DNA of 64,000 bases from Rhizomys pruinosus. Taxonomy: Eukaryota > Chordata > Mammalia > Rodentia > Spalacidae. Below are positions 42,551 to 53,404 of this stretch, one piece after another (positions within the stretch are counted from its first letter, which is position 1; every line of letters starts with the position of its first letter). The notes beneath the pieces were generated by a model. The model saw only the letters and a program-made list of their open reading frames with translations, did not search any database and was not told the origin of the DNA. Both the position numbers and the translations under genes were made by a program. The DNA lies in assembly GCA_009823505.1 (NCBI GenBank), contig VZQC01005922.1, positions 649,323 through 713,322 of the forward strand, given 5' to 3'.

Positions 42551-42737
42551 TTTTAAAGATTTTATTTTATTCTTACTTATGTGTTTGTAGGGGTGCCATG
42601 TGTGTTGGGGTACAGAAGAAGGGGTTGGATCCCCTAGTGCTGGAGTTACAGGCATTTGTAAGCTTCCCAACATGGGTGCTGAAAACCAAATCAGAGACTC
42701 TGCAAATGGCCACGGCTCTTAACCAGTCCCAGCCTAC
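42551..42737 (-). mobile_element. B2/B3-type SINE, antisense, diverged
   Basis: The gttggatcccctagtgctgg and acatgggtgctgaaaaccaa blocks and the cggctcttaaccagtccc end are the reverse of a B2/B3 head. Confidence 0.65.
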
Positions 42738-42739
42738 CT

Positions 42740-42955
42740 TGTTTTTTGAGAGAGAGCATCTCCCTGAATCTGGAGCTCACTGACTGACTAGACTGGCTGG
42801 TCAATGAGCCCTGGGGATCCTCCTGTCTCTGTCTTCCCAGCACAGGGATTACAAGCACACACCACCATGCCTGACATGTTTGACATGGGTTCTCATGCTT
42901 GCCAGGCAAGCACTTTACAGACAGAGACATCTTCCCATTACTGATTTCTGCTTTT
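42740..42955 (-). mobile_element. B4 SINE, antisense
   Basis: A reversed B1-like part (tcttcccagcacagggatta) is followed by the tRNA-like head (gccaggcaagcactttacag). Confidence 0.75.
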
Positions 42956-43138
42956 TACAAAGCAAAACCACAACTAAGGAGACATGCTTTGTGGCCTGTT
43001 TGTTTTTTTCAGGGGGGTTTGTCCAGCCATTCCCTGGTGTCCTCAGTTCTAGGGGGCTCAAGTTCCCTAAATAAAATGGTACAGTGTTTGCATATGACAG
43101 ACACAGATTACTGGATGCTTTAAAAAAAAAGTCTTTGC
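42956..43138. other. Short low-copy sequence
   Basis: No feature is recognised. Confidence 0.4.
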
Positions 43139-43315
43139 AAGCCAGGTGTGGTGGCGCATGCCTTTAATCCTAGCACTCAGGAGGCAGAGGCAGGCGGATC
43201 TCTGAGAGTTCAAGGCCAACCCAGTCTACATAGTGAATCCCAGGACAGCTGGGGCTACAGGGAGACCCTGTCTCAAAAAGACCAAAAATAAAATTAAAAA
43301 AAAAAACCTTTGCTC
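43139..43315 (+). mobile_element. B1 SINE with short target-site duplication
   Basis: The B1 runs from gccaggtgtggtggcgcatg with an A-rich tail. The flanks share ctttgc (gtctttgc before, cctttgc after). Confidence 0.9.
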
Positions 43316-43755
43316 TGCGCATGACACTGATACAATGCAAACACCGTGCAGAGCTGTTTTCCTGGCCATTTGGGAGACGTGGGGGAGGGAGGTCTACACA
43401 TGTTCATCACAGGTACAATTTTTGTCCAAATATCTCCCATCTGGGCTGAGTTGAATCAATGGGTGCTGAACACTCAGATGTGGAGAGCCAGCTGCGTGTC
43501 AGGTTATATTGTGTACGTTTTATGTTCATTTGTATGCTTAGTAAACCTTTGCTGTCTATGCCCCATCTCTAGGACAAGACCTTTTATTCTGATCTTCTTT
43601 TGACCTGGGAGTCCACACAAGCTGCGTCTGCATCTGGCCATGTTCTGGGAGGTTTGTGGGCTAGGATGAGTGCCTTCATCAACACCCACCTCACACCAAC
43701 ATCATAGAAGCATTACATTTTGTCTTCATTTCTAAAATAACCATTGTCTCAATAA
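43316..43755. other. Low-copy sequence, nothing recognised
   Basis: No repeat or gene is recognised in this stretch. Confidence 0.35.
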
Positions 43756-43756
43756 G

Positions 43757-43955
43757 AAATATAAAGCCTGTAAGTTGGCTCAGGGGGTAAAGGCACTTCC
43801 TGCCAAGCCTGACCACCCTAGTTCAAGCCCTGGCACCCATATGGTAGAAGGCTCACTCCCGAAAGTTGTCCTCTGACCTCTGTACTCAGGCCACGCACGT
43901 AACCAAACACATACATATCTGCGCACGGACACACTCACACACACACACACACAAT
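43757..43955 (+). mobile_element. B3-type SINE ending in (CA)n
   Basis: The sequence agttggctcagggggtaaag, ccctggcacccatatggtag and tgtcctctgacctctgtact matches B3 landmarks. A (CA)n run follows at 43931-43954. Confidence 0.75.
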
Positions 43956-44048
43956 GAATTAATATATTTTTTCTTTTTCTTTTATCCATAACAAAGATTC
44001 TCATTATCAAACTTTGTTCTCAGTGAGGGCAAGTGGGTCATCACTGCC

Positions 44049-44222
44049 AGAAATATAAATTTTTTTTTGTCTTTTTGAGACAGGGTCTCCCTGGAACACT
44101 GGCTGTCCTGGAACTCACTCTGTAGACCAGGCTGGCCTTGAACTCACAGAGATCCGCCTGCCTCTGCCTCCCAAGTGCTAAGATTAAAGGCATGCACCAC
44201 CATGCCCAGCATCAGAAATATA
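44049..44222 (-). mobile_element. B1 SINE, antisense, with target-site duplication
   Basis: The reverse-complement B1 is flanked by cagaaatataa at about 44049-44059 and 44212-44222. Confidence 0.92.
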
Positions 44223-45112
44223 ATTCTAAAGGGGAGAAATATGCTAAAACACAAAGAGAAATTTAAGACAGAGAGTAAATAATTTGTAGACTGTTGTTCC
44301 CATGTTGGTGTGCTGCCTTCCAGGCTTTTCTCTAAACACAACTTCTGTTCACTTACAAAACAACATTACAAGGATGGGGTTGCGAGACTTTGTATCTATT
44401 TGGGGCTTAGGTTTCCTGCCAAGCCTTTTCTCACATTCATCCATAGGACAGCAAACAGTTTAACAGCTCTCTTAATTTAGATAGCCAGTCCCCTAACGTG
44501 CACATTGGCAGTTGCTGGTTTAGGGTCCCCCAAAACCAGCCCTCATGGGTTCTCTGAGGATCTGTCTAACCAAGGGTGACTCGGGCAGATGTACATAGCT
44601 CTCCCTGCTTGAGAGCCCAACTCACCGTGGTCTCCATGGGAGTCTAGGATTGGCCCCTTCAGGTTCTGGGATGGCTCCCTGGAGCAAATTCCCCTGCAGG
44701 CCCCCACCCTGCTCCTATATTCCTCAGGGGCCCCCATTTGTGCTGATCTTCATGGTGTATGAGTACTTATGTGAGAACATCTGTGTGGAGGTGGAGGTGT
44801 GCAGGTGGAGGTGTGAGAATGAGTACATGTGTACAGCACCAGACCAAGAGTTGGCAACACCCAACAGAGACCACTGGAGTAGCCCCACTGAGAGAACAAG
44901 CAGAAACACCATCATATCAGGCACCTGGCACATCCAGCAGAGTCCATGTGAGAGAGCTGCGCTGAGCTGTCAGCTCCTGACCGAGCACTTTCTGTCCATG
45001 GATGGGCTTCCTGCTTCTTGTTCCCAGCATGTCATGAAATAATCAATAGTGACCTCTCTCTATTGGAAAGGGTTTCTCCCTTTAGCTGTTCTCAAGGGAG
45101 CAAGATTGTCTT
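44223..45112. other. Low-copy sequence, nothing recognised
   Basis: The 130-codon + frame at 44650-45042 has no domain features. No repeats are evident except a small gtgcaggtggaggtgt duplication near 44787-44815. Confidence 0.35.
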
Positions 45113-45177
45113 TGTTTTTTCTTTTCTTTTTTTTTTTTTTTTTTTTTTTTTTTTCGTGTCATCCTTGCGCAGGGGCC

Positions 45178-45228
<51 letters not shown>

Positions 45229-45250
45229 GAGCACTGTTTTTTCTTTTCTT
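45113..45250 (-). pseudogene. U6 snRNA retropseudogene, 3' truncated
   Basis: The minus strand from 45234 to 45155 reads as U6 nucleotides 1-80: gtgctcgcttcggcagcaca through gcaaggatgacacg, with no differences that I can see. The rest of U6 is replaced by an A-tail (T-run on + strand, about 45129-45154). Identical 16-bp repeats tgttttttcttttctt flank the insert at 45113-45128 and 45235-45250. The minus-strand cleavage context is tt/aagaaa, as expected for LINE-1 endonuclease. There is no terminator and the flank is not a U6 promoter, so it should be silent. Confidence 0.96.
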
Positions 45251-45329
45251 AATTTAATTTTTGCAAATTTCATACAACGTACTTTGATCTCCTATCTGCA
45301 CCCCTTTACTACCCCCATCCAATTTTATG

Positions 45330-45370
<41 letters not shown>

Positions 45371-45935
45371 CACACACAGGCACACACACCCCACAGAGTC
45401 AAATTTGTGTCTCCAAATGCCCTTTGGTTTTTGTGTGGGTCCATCCGCCAGACCACAGTTGACCTACTAAGAGTCAAACCCTTAAAAGAGACTGGCACAT
45501 CCCCTCCTAGCAGCCATCGGTTGCTAATAATTCCTCAGATAGGCTTGGGGTTTCTTACCCACTTCCCCGAGTCTCTGCTGAGATCTTTGTCTCCTTGAGC
45601 TTACATGGGACTCATGCGTGCGGTCACCATTGCCGTGAGTCTGGGAGATTCCATTTACTTCTGGTCATCCACCGCCTCTGGCTCTTACGATCTTCCCATC
45701 CCTTCTTCTGCAAGGATCTCTGAGCCTTGGGAGGCAGACATTTGTTATAGGTGTTCTTTTCAGGGATAAGCACTCTGTAGTCTTATTCTCTGCATATTGC
45801 CCAGCGTGGGTCTTTGTGTCAGTCACCATCTGCTGCATAAGGAAGCTTCTCTGGTGAGGGCTGGGAGATGTCTTCATCTATGTGTATAGTACAAGTCATA
45901 GGAGTTGCCTTCATACTGTATATTTAGCATTAGGC
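45251..45935 (-). mobile_element. Old LINE-1 3' UTR, antisense
   Basis: Collinear by eye with 40440-41170: ccatccgccagaccacagtt, a cccctcctagcagccatcgg block, cccacttccccgagtctctg and gcataaggaagcttctctgg. It contains an (AT)n run. Confidence 0.7.
45334..45368. repeat. (AT)n microsatellite
   Basis: About seventeen at dinucleotides are followed by an acacac run, within the LINE-1 3' UTR. Confidence 0.97.
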
Positions 45936-46430
45936 TTTCCCTATGGTCTGTGTCCTATCTGGCCTCAGGTTCCCAGGCCTGATATCATTATCAGGTATCA
46001 GCTCCACCTTATCAAGTGGGCTTAATCCAATTAGAAAATGCTTGGTTACTTGTAGGAAGCTTTCTTTTGTGCCGAACAGGGACCACAAGGCCCTGCTAAG
46101 GGGAGGGGGACACAGCACCTGCCAGCAGCTGCTGTAGGGAGCTGGCTTCTCAGTGCAGAGACCAGCCAGCTACTTCCCATAGCCCGGCCTGGGTGGTATT
46201 TCCAATCCAGGCCCTCAGCCTGGAATGAGACATGTTTTCCACTCTTGGCCATGACTTTCCACCTGCCCAGAGACTGCTGAACCCTGGACAGGAATTTCAG
46301 GCTGATGGCTATTGGCCTATCTTCAGCCTATGTCTACTCACAACACCAGCTACCCAGATTGGTGGTCTGCACTGAAACCTCTTTCCAACCCACTGGCCAC
46401 CAGAAGGAAATGCAAGCCTGCCTTGGCCTG
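45936..46430. other. Low-copy sequence
   Basis: No repeat or gene is recognised. A short possible CCAAT-like attagaa context has no further support. Confidence 0.3.
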
Positions 46431-46550
46431 TATGCGTGCAATAATTAAACAAAATGATGGCCGGGAATTCTGTAATGATGTTAATGGGAATTCAGTTTAT
46501 TGCTTGCTACAGCCTGCTTTTATAAATTAAATGACATCAGTTCCCAGAGC
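46431..46550. other. Candidate conserved non-coding element
   Basis: This non-repetitive, AT-rich segment is dense in homeodomain-like motifs (caataattaaacaaaatgat, gatgttaatgg, ataaattaaatgacatca). Its composition differs from the flanking DNA. I infer possible enhancer function only from composition. No conservation data are available here. Confidence 0.3.
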
Positions 46551-47355
46551 CGATCATAGGCCCCCCCCAACTCCGAGCCACTGCACCACCATTGCCCCAC
46601 CCAGCATCACCCAGCTAGGTGGCGTTGTTTGCTCCTCCTTGGGGCAGGGTCAGAGAAATCCCCTGACTCTCAGCCATGTGGTGCTCTGAGGGATGCTAGC
46701 AGAGAACTAGCCCCCAGTTCACACTGAATCTTCCCACAGTTTATAGAGTTATAATATTTGTGCCATTATTGCACCAGAGGGCATAACTTAGCAGCCCAGC
46801 TTCTGTTGCAGCATGCAGGGTTCTCAGCTGGGTAAGGTTAATGACTGTTTTTCCTTCCAGTAGTACACATAGCCCCTTCCAGCACTCTGAAAGCCAGCCA
46901 GTAGAGGTGAAGCTTTGACATCAGCACCATCTTGATTGCTTCTTGTTTGTTCAAGGGCACAATGTTCTTAAAACCCTTAGCTGTCCTCCCTGTCACAAAC
47001 ATTGGGGCCAGCTTGCCCCAGGACAGGGAGTTTTGGAAGACAAGGGACAAGGACAAGGGAGGGTCTCCTCACTGCTAGCCTCTGCTTACAGAAAGCTTAA
47101 CCAGCACATAGCAGTTTACTGAAACAATGTACGTTTTAGACACTCTTTCTACTGCCAAGGAACTTGTCCTTTTCCCACATGACAGCCCAGGGCCAAGCTC
47201 TATGTCAACCAACCACCCTTTGTTTTCCCCAAGCTTCACAAATGCAAGAAGGGGGTCACTTTGAGGAATGACGCTGTGTGATAATGTAAGAAGTAAATGA
47301 TCTCTGTGCTTCCGCGTCTCCTGTGCGTGGCCTCCCTGTGCCCCCTCTCTTCACA
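46551..47355. other. Unclassified, possibly an old interspersed repeat
   Basis: The block near 46810-47040 (ttctcagctgggtaaggtta, ccttccagcactctgaaagc) looks familiar from rodent genomes as an interspersed repeat. I cannot name it. No gene is seen. Confidence 0.3.
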
Positions 47356-47359
47356 TTCC

Positions 47360-47525
47360 AGGTAACGGTGTTTTAAATTACCAATCAGAATGTGTATTGC
47401 TGTCCGTAACAGAAAAGCCAAAAACTACTATAAAAGTCTGAATCTTTGTTTAAGGCCCTGCTTTAGAGAACTGTCTCTCAGGCTGAGAGACAAAACAAAA
47501 TTGCTTCCTGCATAAGTCATGTAGG
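47360..47525 (+). mobile_element. Possible LTR fragment
   Basis: A CCAAT motif (accaatcagaatg, near 47379) and a TATA-like ctataaaagtctg (near 47427) are spaced about 45 bp apart and followed by an R-like segment. This is the order of an LTR promoter; the family is unknown. Confidence 0.4.
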
Positions 47526-48500
47526 GAGTCCTGTTTTCTATTCAGAATGCTTACTACAGCTGGGCATCCACACCTCCCTGACAGAGAAATCCTCCAGATA
47601 GGATGGCCCAATATGTTCTAGATCACAGTTGTACCCACAACTGTTCGGTTCACTTGACCACGTGCAATTGGACTGGCTCCCCATCCATGCCTGTCTCAGA
47701 GACTCAGAGACTATGTCAGCATTGAATAGCTGGCAAAAGCAAAGGTCTTTGAAGAAGAGGAGGACAGCAGCTAAGGACAGGAGAAAGAGGCTGGGATGTC
47801 CCAGCAAGGGCCTCTGTGGCATCCTAGGATTCATCTAGGGCCACAGTGAGATGATTTCTAGGCACCTGGTAGTGATGTGTTGCAGGGTGATGACTGCACT
47901 GGACTACCTCGAAGGAGCCCTGGACTAGAGAGGAACATGTTCAGAGGTGTCTGGCAGCCACTGTGGCATGCAGTGAATGAAATCACTCCTAATGCATTAG
48001 GAGGCTAATGTGAGCCTCCTTGCACATAATTTCAATCCTGCAATCTCTGCTATGCAAATAAGGGCTATAGAAATCAGGATCATGCACATAAGAGCAGACC
48101 TAACTGATCAAATTTCAGCCCTGCTTAGAGGCTCCAGGCTTGCCAGAGCTCTGGGCTGAAGACTTGTGGTGTCAAGTTAAGGCATTCTGAAAATGATAGC
48201 TGAGAGTCCTGGCCTCTGCTTGCAAAGACTCCCTGAAGTGGGAACGAGTTCTCTTTCCTTGTATCTTATTAACAGCCTTCTTTCCACACAGTGTCCCAGT
48301 GGGCCTCCATGGCCTGGTCTTTGCAATTCCTCTTCAGGCAGCCCATGGATATGATCTACAAGATCTGGAGTCTGGTCTTGGTCTGGTGGTCTTGGCTTGG
48401 CCAACAACCAGCCATCCCAATAGTCTGGAAACCGCTGGACTTTTCTCTTTCTAGCCTCAGTTCTCAAGGATCTCAGAATACATGACCACGCCAGTTCTTA
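47526..48500. other. Low-copy sequence, nothing recognised
   Basis: Short frames at 47538-47834 and 48177-48467 on the minus strand have no recognisable domains. Confidence 0.35.
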
Positions 48501-48501
48501 T

Positions 48502-48818
48502 GCATTTCTTTTTGTGTGTATCGTGTGTGTGTGTGTGTGTGTGTGCTTGTGGTATGTGCATATGTATGTGTGTGCATGTATAGATCAGAGGCCAACCTTG
48601 TTGTCATTCCTAAAGGACCATCCGCTTTGTTTTCATGGAGACAAGTGTCTCTCACTAGCCTGGAACTCACTGAGTAGGCTAGCCTGGCTGGGCCAGTGAG
48701 TTTGAGAGTCTGCCTTGTTTCCACAAGTACACTTTGTTTTTGGAACATAGGTTCTCGGGATTGAACTTGGAGCCTGATGCTTCCAAGGCAAGAACTTTAG
48801 CAACTGAACCATATTATT
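48502..48818 (-). mobile_element. B4 SINE, antisense
   Basis: The GT-rich tail (48523-48545), the reversed core (agacaagtgtctctcactag) and the head (caaggcaagaactttagcaa) are in order. Confidence 0.75.
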
Positions 48819-48846
48819 ATTTTGTATTATTATTATTATTATTATT
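48815..48846. repeat. (ATT)n microsatellite
   Basis: About ten att units lie between a B4 and a B3 element. Confidence 0.93.
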
Positions 48847-49022
48847 GATGTGTGTTTAATATGCAAGAGGGTGTGCATGTCCCATGGTGTAGGTATGGAG
48901 GTCAGAAGGCAACCTTGTGGAGTTGGTTCTCACTTTCCACCTTTATGAGTTCTGAGGCTCAAACTCAGGTCCTCAGGCTTCTGTGGCAAATGCTTTTTAT
49001 CCATGAGCCATCTCACTGGCTC
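48847..49022 (-). mobile_element. B3-type SINE, antisense
   Basis: The sequence ggaggtcagaaggcaacctt, ggttctcactttccaccttt and gagccatctcactggctcc is the reverse of B3. Confidence 0.8.
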
Positions 49023-50385
49023 CTTACGAATTCTTGGTTTATATCTGCCCTTTGTCTCCTCATCTCAGGCTCTAGTCCTCTCTCAGGATTCCCAGGGTGG
49101 CCATGCCCTCTGAGCTCAAGAGCTTCTTGCTGTCATAGGAGTGTGAGGCTTACTGAGCCATGTGTCCTGTACAGTACTGTTCTGTTCTTGCTCACCCTTA
49201 GCACAGCCTCTTGTGGTGGGACAGCTGTCCCTGAGCCCTGTGGCCTCTGCTTGTCATACCTGTCATGAATATATTGCTCATGTATATTCCTCCTGAGTGC
49301 ACTCCTGCTTTAGGTTGGTGTAGCCAGGGCTGGCGTTTGGATGGAAAACTCAGATTTCAGAAAGTAAAGATGAAGAACTGGGGCAGCCAGCTGAGAGGCA
49401 CTGGGAGAAAGTGCAGGGGGTGCACGGGGCGGCTGCTGACACCTGGGCAGGGGCAGCAGAGGAGCAGAGATGGCAAAGACTCCACACAGGACGCCCATCT
49501 CTCAGGGCTCAGAAAGCTGCCTGGATGTCCGCTGATGCTCCTTGAAACAGCCGCTCTTGCCTCTGCATTCAGGAAGGTGGTTCCTCTCTAAACCCCACGC
49601 AGGACTGCCCAGGACCAAAGCAGCAGAGGCTCCATCCCATCAGAGACTGGATGGGTCCTAGGGAGCCATCCTAGGCATGTCTCTGCCCTCTTGAAGCATG
49701 CTTCCAGCCCCGTGAAGGTGAAGGAGTTGGGTCAGTCATCACAGGGTAGAAATGACAGCCACAGCCTGGTCTCTCTCATTCTCTTTGTGCTTCATGGTTC
49801 TGTCTATTGTTTTCCTGGACTTTCCCTGTCCCTCCTGTTTGCTCTGGTCTATGGACACAGATCTGTAGGGACCTTCCCTACAGCCAGACACTGTATCTGC
49901 TACATAGAAATGCATCTATCTGCTGCTTGTAATTTGTTCTTTTACTTTTGCTTGCTACATGCTTAATAAAGTTACTTGTGTGAAACTGAAACTACAGCTC
50001 CTAGATCTTTCTTCAAACTCTACAGAACCTTGCACAGCCATGGAAAGTGGGTAGGTATCCAAGCATCCTGTGTGTGGCTAGAACACACGCTAGCTTGGGC
50101 TTCCCTGAGCAAGTACCTTACTCTGTGTGCATTGTATCAGGCCTATCTTGGGAATCCAAATTCAGCATGACAGCAGGATCGTCTCATTCTTCAGGCCTTG
50201 AGATCTCTTTCCATAGCTTATGCTTGTGGGGCTACTGACCCTGCAGTTGAACAGACTAAAGATGGCATGTGCACAGCCGAGGGACTGGTGGTCCCACAGG
50301 CAAACATGCAATTTCGGAGCTGCTGGCTTCCATGACCAAACAAGCTGAAGAGCCAGCTGTGGAGTTGATGGCTCCACAGCCAAGC
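49023..50385. other. Low-copy sequence with a polyadenylation-like site
   Basis: A + strand AATAAA lies near 49963 (catgcttaataaagttactt), followed by a GT-rich stretch. This could be an old retrocopy or LTR 3' end. No upstream coding frame with recognisable content was found. Confidence 0.3.
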
Positions 50386-50386
50386 T

Positions 50387-50755
50387 GAAAAGAGTCCATG
50401 TGCAGTAACATCCCAGGGATCACGACAGGTGGTGCAAATCCGTGAAAACCCGTTTATTTCTACACAGCTGGTAGCTTAAGAAGGTCTGGGGCAGGCGGCC
50501 CCTACATCACATGACATCACCTCCCAGTGGGCAATCTTATACATCCGCACCATCACACATCATCCCTACTCGTGGGGCATATTCAGAAAAGGGGCATGCT
50601 GGCAAGCAGGCTGACTTGTGACTTCTAAGCACATACTAACAGAAGACAGGGCGTGCCCTGTATTTTTAGTTCCACCTAGTATGCTAAGCTCTTTGGTAGC
50701 TGGCATATGCTTAAGATAGGTCTGAGTTCAGGATTGCTGTCCTACATAAGGTGGC
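50387..50755 (-). mobile_element. Possible LTR, antisense
   Basis: In minus-strand sense it shows a promoter-like order: a gaggtgatgtcatgtgatgt element near 50510, then a short R-like segment with tagaaataaac (AATAAA near 50455). The family is not recognised. Confidence 0.35.
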
Positions 50756-50757
50756 CA

Positions 50758-50760
<3 letters not shown>

Positions 50761-50799
<39 letters not shown>
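50761..50799. repeat. (GT)n microsatellite
   Basis: About nineteen gt units form the tail of the adjacent antisense B4. Confidence 0.98.
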
Positions 50800-50800
<1 letters not shown>

Positions 50801-51126
50801 TGTGCATCTGTCTGTCTCCTAATCTAGTTTGCATGTGCATGTGTGTGCATGTGGAGGCCAGGGGTCAGCCTTAGGTATGATTCCTCAGGAACCAATCTCA
50901 GGATCTCTCAGCTGGGCCCTGTAGTTCTCTGATTCCACTAGACTGGATAGCTAGCTTTAGGGATCTGTCCATTTTTACCCCACACACACTAGGGTCAAAG
51001 GTTCATGTGACCATAGTTGGTGGTTTGGTTTTGTTTTATTTTTTAACATATGTGCTGGGGATTGGAACTCAGACCCTCACGTGTGCATGGCAGGCATTTC
51101 ACCTCCTTAGCCATGACTCCAGTCTT
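50800..51126 (-). mobile_element. B4 SINE, antisense
   Basis: The sequence ggaggccaggggtcagcctt, a reversed core and gggattggaactcagaccct form the reversed B4 order. The head ends at ttagccatgactccagtctt. Confidence 0.75.
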
Positions 51127-51664
51127 AAGCAGACTAGGTCCTTGCACAGTGACCTGCTTTTAACTCGATTCTTTCAGGAAGAACCCCCATGTCCAAATAA
51201 GTCTGCACTCTGAGGTCTTGGCAGTTACAACGTCAGCATGAGTGTGGGGGCAGGGCATGGTTAAGGGCACAGAGCAGCAGATAACCTGCTAGAGACTGCT
51301 GACCCCCAGGGCAGCCAACTCGGCTTCTCACAGCCACCCAGGCAGCAACAATAAGAGACAGAGCCTCCTGCCAGCCAGATCCCACGGTGTTGTCATCAGT
51401 CCCAAACACTTCCCTCGCTGCCTGCTTTGGGGTCTAAAATAACAAATTGCTTTTGGAGCCAAGACTAACTTTAGTTACCAGTCTCACAGGGAAGAATAAG
51501 TCATCATCATCAAATAAATGAGCCAGCCTTGTGCCTCTCTGGGATTCAGCTGCTTTTTTTTCTGTCACAGTTTGCTGACATTGTTCTTTCTAATCTGAAA
51601 TAGCCTGAGAAATCTTTAACCAAATATGACACATTACCATTTGGAAAATAGTAAAAGAGTTGAT
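51127..51664. other. Low-copy sequence, possible conserved element at 51430-51660
   Basis: Non-repetitive AT-rich sequence with aataagtcatcatcatcaaa and tgacacattaccatttgg. Its composition resembles conserved non-coding DNA; this is inference only. Confidence 0.3.
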
Positions 51665-51945
51665 TATTCTGCTTATCTACTGCCGTTTTACAAACCATCC
51701 CATGATGCAGCTGCTTAAAGCACTGCCATTTAACTCTCTTATATCTGGGAGTCAAAACTGGGGCACAGCTTAGCAGGTGATCCTTCTGTGCCCATGAGGG
51801 TTATGGTGGCACTCGGTGGTGCACAGCTTAGCAGGTGATCCTTCTGTGCCCATGAGGGTTATGGTGGCGCTCGGTGGTGCACAGCTTAGCAGGTGATCCT
51901 TCTGTGCCCATGAGGGTTATGGTGGCGCTTGGTGGTGCTCAGCTG
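51665..51945 (-). mobile_element. MLT1-like LTR with internal triplication
   Basis: It begins atctactgccgttttacaaa and continues with gcagctgcttaaagcactgc, matching the reversed end of an MLT1-class LTR. The gggcacagcttagcaggtga part of the LTR is amplified into three 58-bp units. Confidence 0.65.
51763..51936. repeat. 58-bp tandem repeat, 3 copies
   Basis: Units starting gcacagcttagcaggtgatc begin at 51763, 51821 and 51879 and differ at only a few positions (for example gcactc, gcgctc, gcgctt). Confidence 0.96.
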
Positions 51946-51946
51946 G

Positions 51947-52048
51947 GAGCACAGATGTCCCCTAGATCCAGGACATGTCCTCTCTCGTATACAGCTGCGA
52001 GCACAGCTGTCCCCCAGATCCAGGACATGTCTGCTCTTGTATACATAC
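51947..52048. repeat. 52-bp tandem repeat, 2 copies
   Basis: The unit starting gagcacagatgtcccctaga begins at 51947 and again at 51999, directly after the 58-bp array. Confidence 0.9.
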
Positions 52049-52175
52049 TGCTACACCTACACATTTACACCTGATCACTCTCATACACACACTTCCTGAC
52101 AGACATTCTTACATCACACTGATACACTTAGACAAGCATGTGTGCTCTCTCACATACAAACTCACACCTCGCCAC

Positions 52176-52217
<42 letters not shown>

Positions 52218-52840
52218 CTCTGTCTCGTGTCCCCCATAGACTCATGCTTGGACACCTGGTCTCCAGCCACCCTGCCCTCCCTGTCCTGGTAGATTGTATC
52301 CACTGAGCTATGAACCCAGACAAATCCTTCCTCTCTTAAACCACCTCTGCAGCTATTCTGTGACAGTGACAGTTACACACACCTTCTCACAGACATTCTT
52401 ATATATACACTCCTGCTCACAGCAGCACACGCATACATACACGTGCTTTCTTACATACACTCACACCTCACATGCACACACTCCAATATACACACCCAAA
52501 CTGTTCTACATAATTTATTTTACATACTTGTACTCTGCCTACACACACATACATACATACACACACATACACATATGCACACACACACACTCTTACATAC
52601 ACTCACACCTCCTTATATGTACAGGCACACAACTCCTCACACCTCACATGCACATATACTCCAATACACATACCCACACTGCTACACACACACACACACA
52701 TGCACATGCACACTCACAAGCACAGCCACACACGTCCTCATGCCTCGCATGTACACGTTCTCTCATGCATACTCACCCATGCTCACACACACAGTCTTTT
52801 GCACACCAATCACTCACACGTACACACATATGCTCACTCT
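52045..52840. repeat. CA-rich complex satellite-like tract
   Basis: It is dominated by cacac/tacac motifs with a pure (CA)n at 52180-52216. A block with cacacctcacatgcaca and actccaatacac recurs about 180 bp apart (52459 and 52639), showing longer-period duplication. The 202- and 188-codon frames translate to His/Thr-rich repeat sequence and are not genes. Confidence 0.93.
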
Positions 52841-53404
52841 CCTCCAGTCTGACAGTGCAATACAAAACAACAACATGCAGGGCAGGCATGGAAAGTGTAT
52901 AAGGAAGAATGTCTTAGAAACTGCAAAGTATAAACCTGTGCCCAGGTTTGTGCTGAGGCTGGGAAGCCATGGAGAGGGAGGAGACAGCCCAGCCCTCTGG
53001 AGCAGGTAGAGAAAGGCAAGGAAGGGGCAGCACTGACCCCATGCCAGATGCCAAGACCACATCATCTCCTAAAGATCTGGAACCTAGCTGTGGGTCAGAA
53101 GCCACTATCACCAGAAACAAAAACTGAAGTCACAGGCTGATAAGCTGAGAGAGATCCAGTATAGACTTATGGTAGGTTTTACTAGCTTGCTAATTATAAT
53201 AGTTATTGATTTAAAACTCAGGAAAGAGCATATGAAAGTTATTAGAACTTGGAAGACCCAGGAACTTGCATAAGGCTTGCCTGAGACCTGGGCCAGTCCT
53301 GGCACCTGAGAGTTAAGTCTGGCCCAGCTCGCCTCAGCCACCGTGGAGCTTATATGTTAAATTGTCTGGAGCCTGTCATAAAACATCAAAAGCATGAGGA
53401 CCAG
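52841..53404. other. Low-copy sequence, nothing recognised
   Basis: No repeat family is recognised. Short minus-strand frames have no domains. Confidence 0.35.

Noticed and set aside
45155..45234. Functional U6 snRNA gene
   Set aside because: The 3' 26 or so nucleotides are missing and replaced by an A-tail. Target repeats show retroposition, and no pol III U6 promoter context is visible.
49960..49980. AATAAA as the 3' end of a gene
   Set aside because: No coding sequence or exon structure was found upstream. A lone signal is expected by chance in 64 kb.
52294..52902. 202-codon and 188-codon frames on the + strand
   Set aside because: They translate a CA-rich tract into His/Thr/Tyr-rich repeats in two phases at once, which is typical of simple-sequence DNA.
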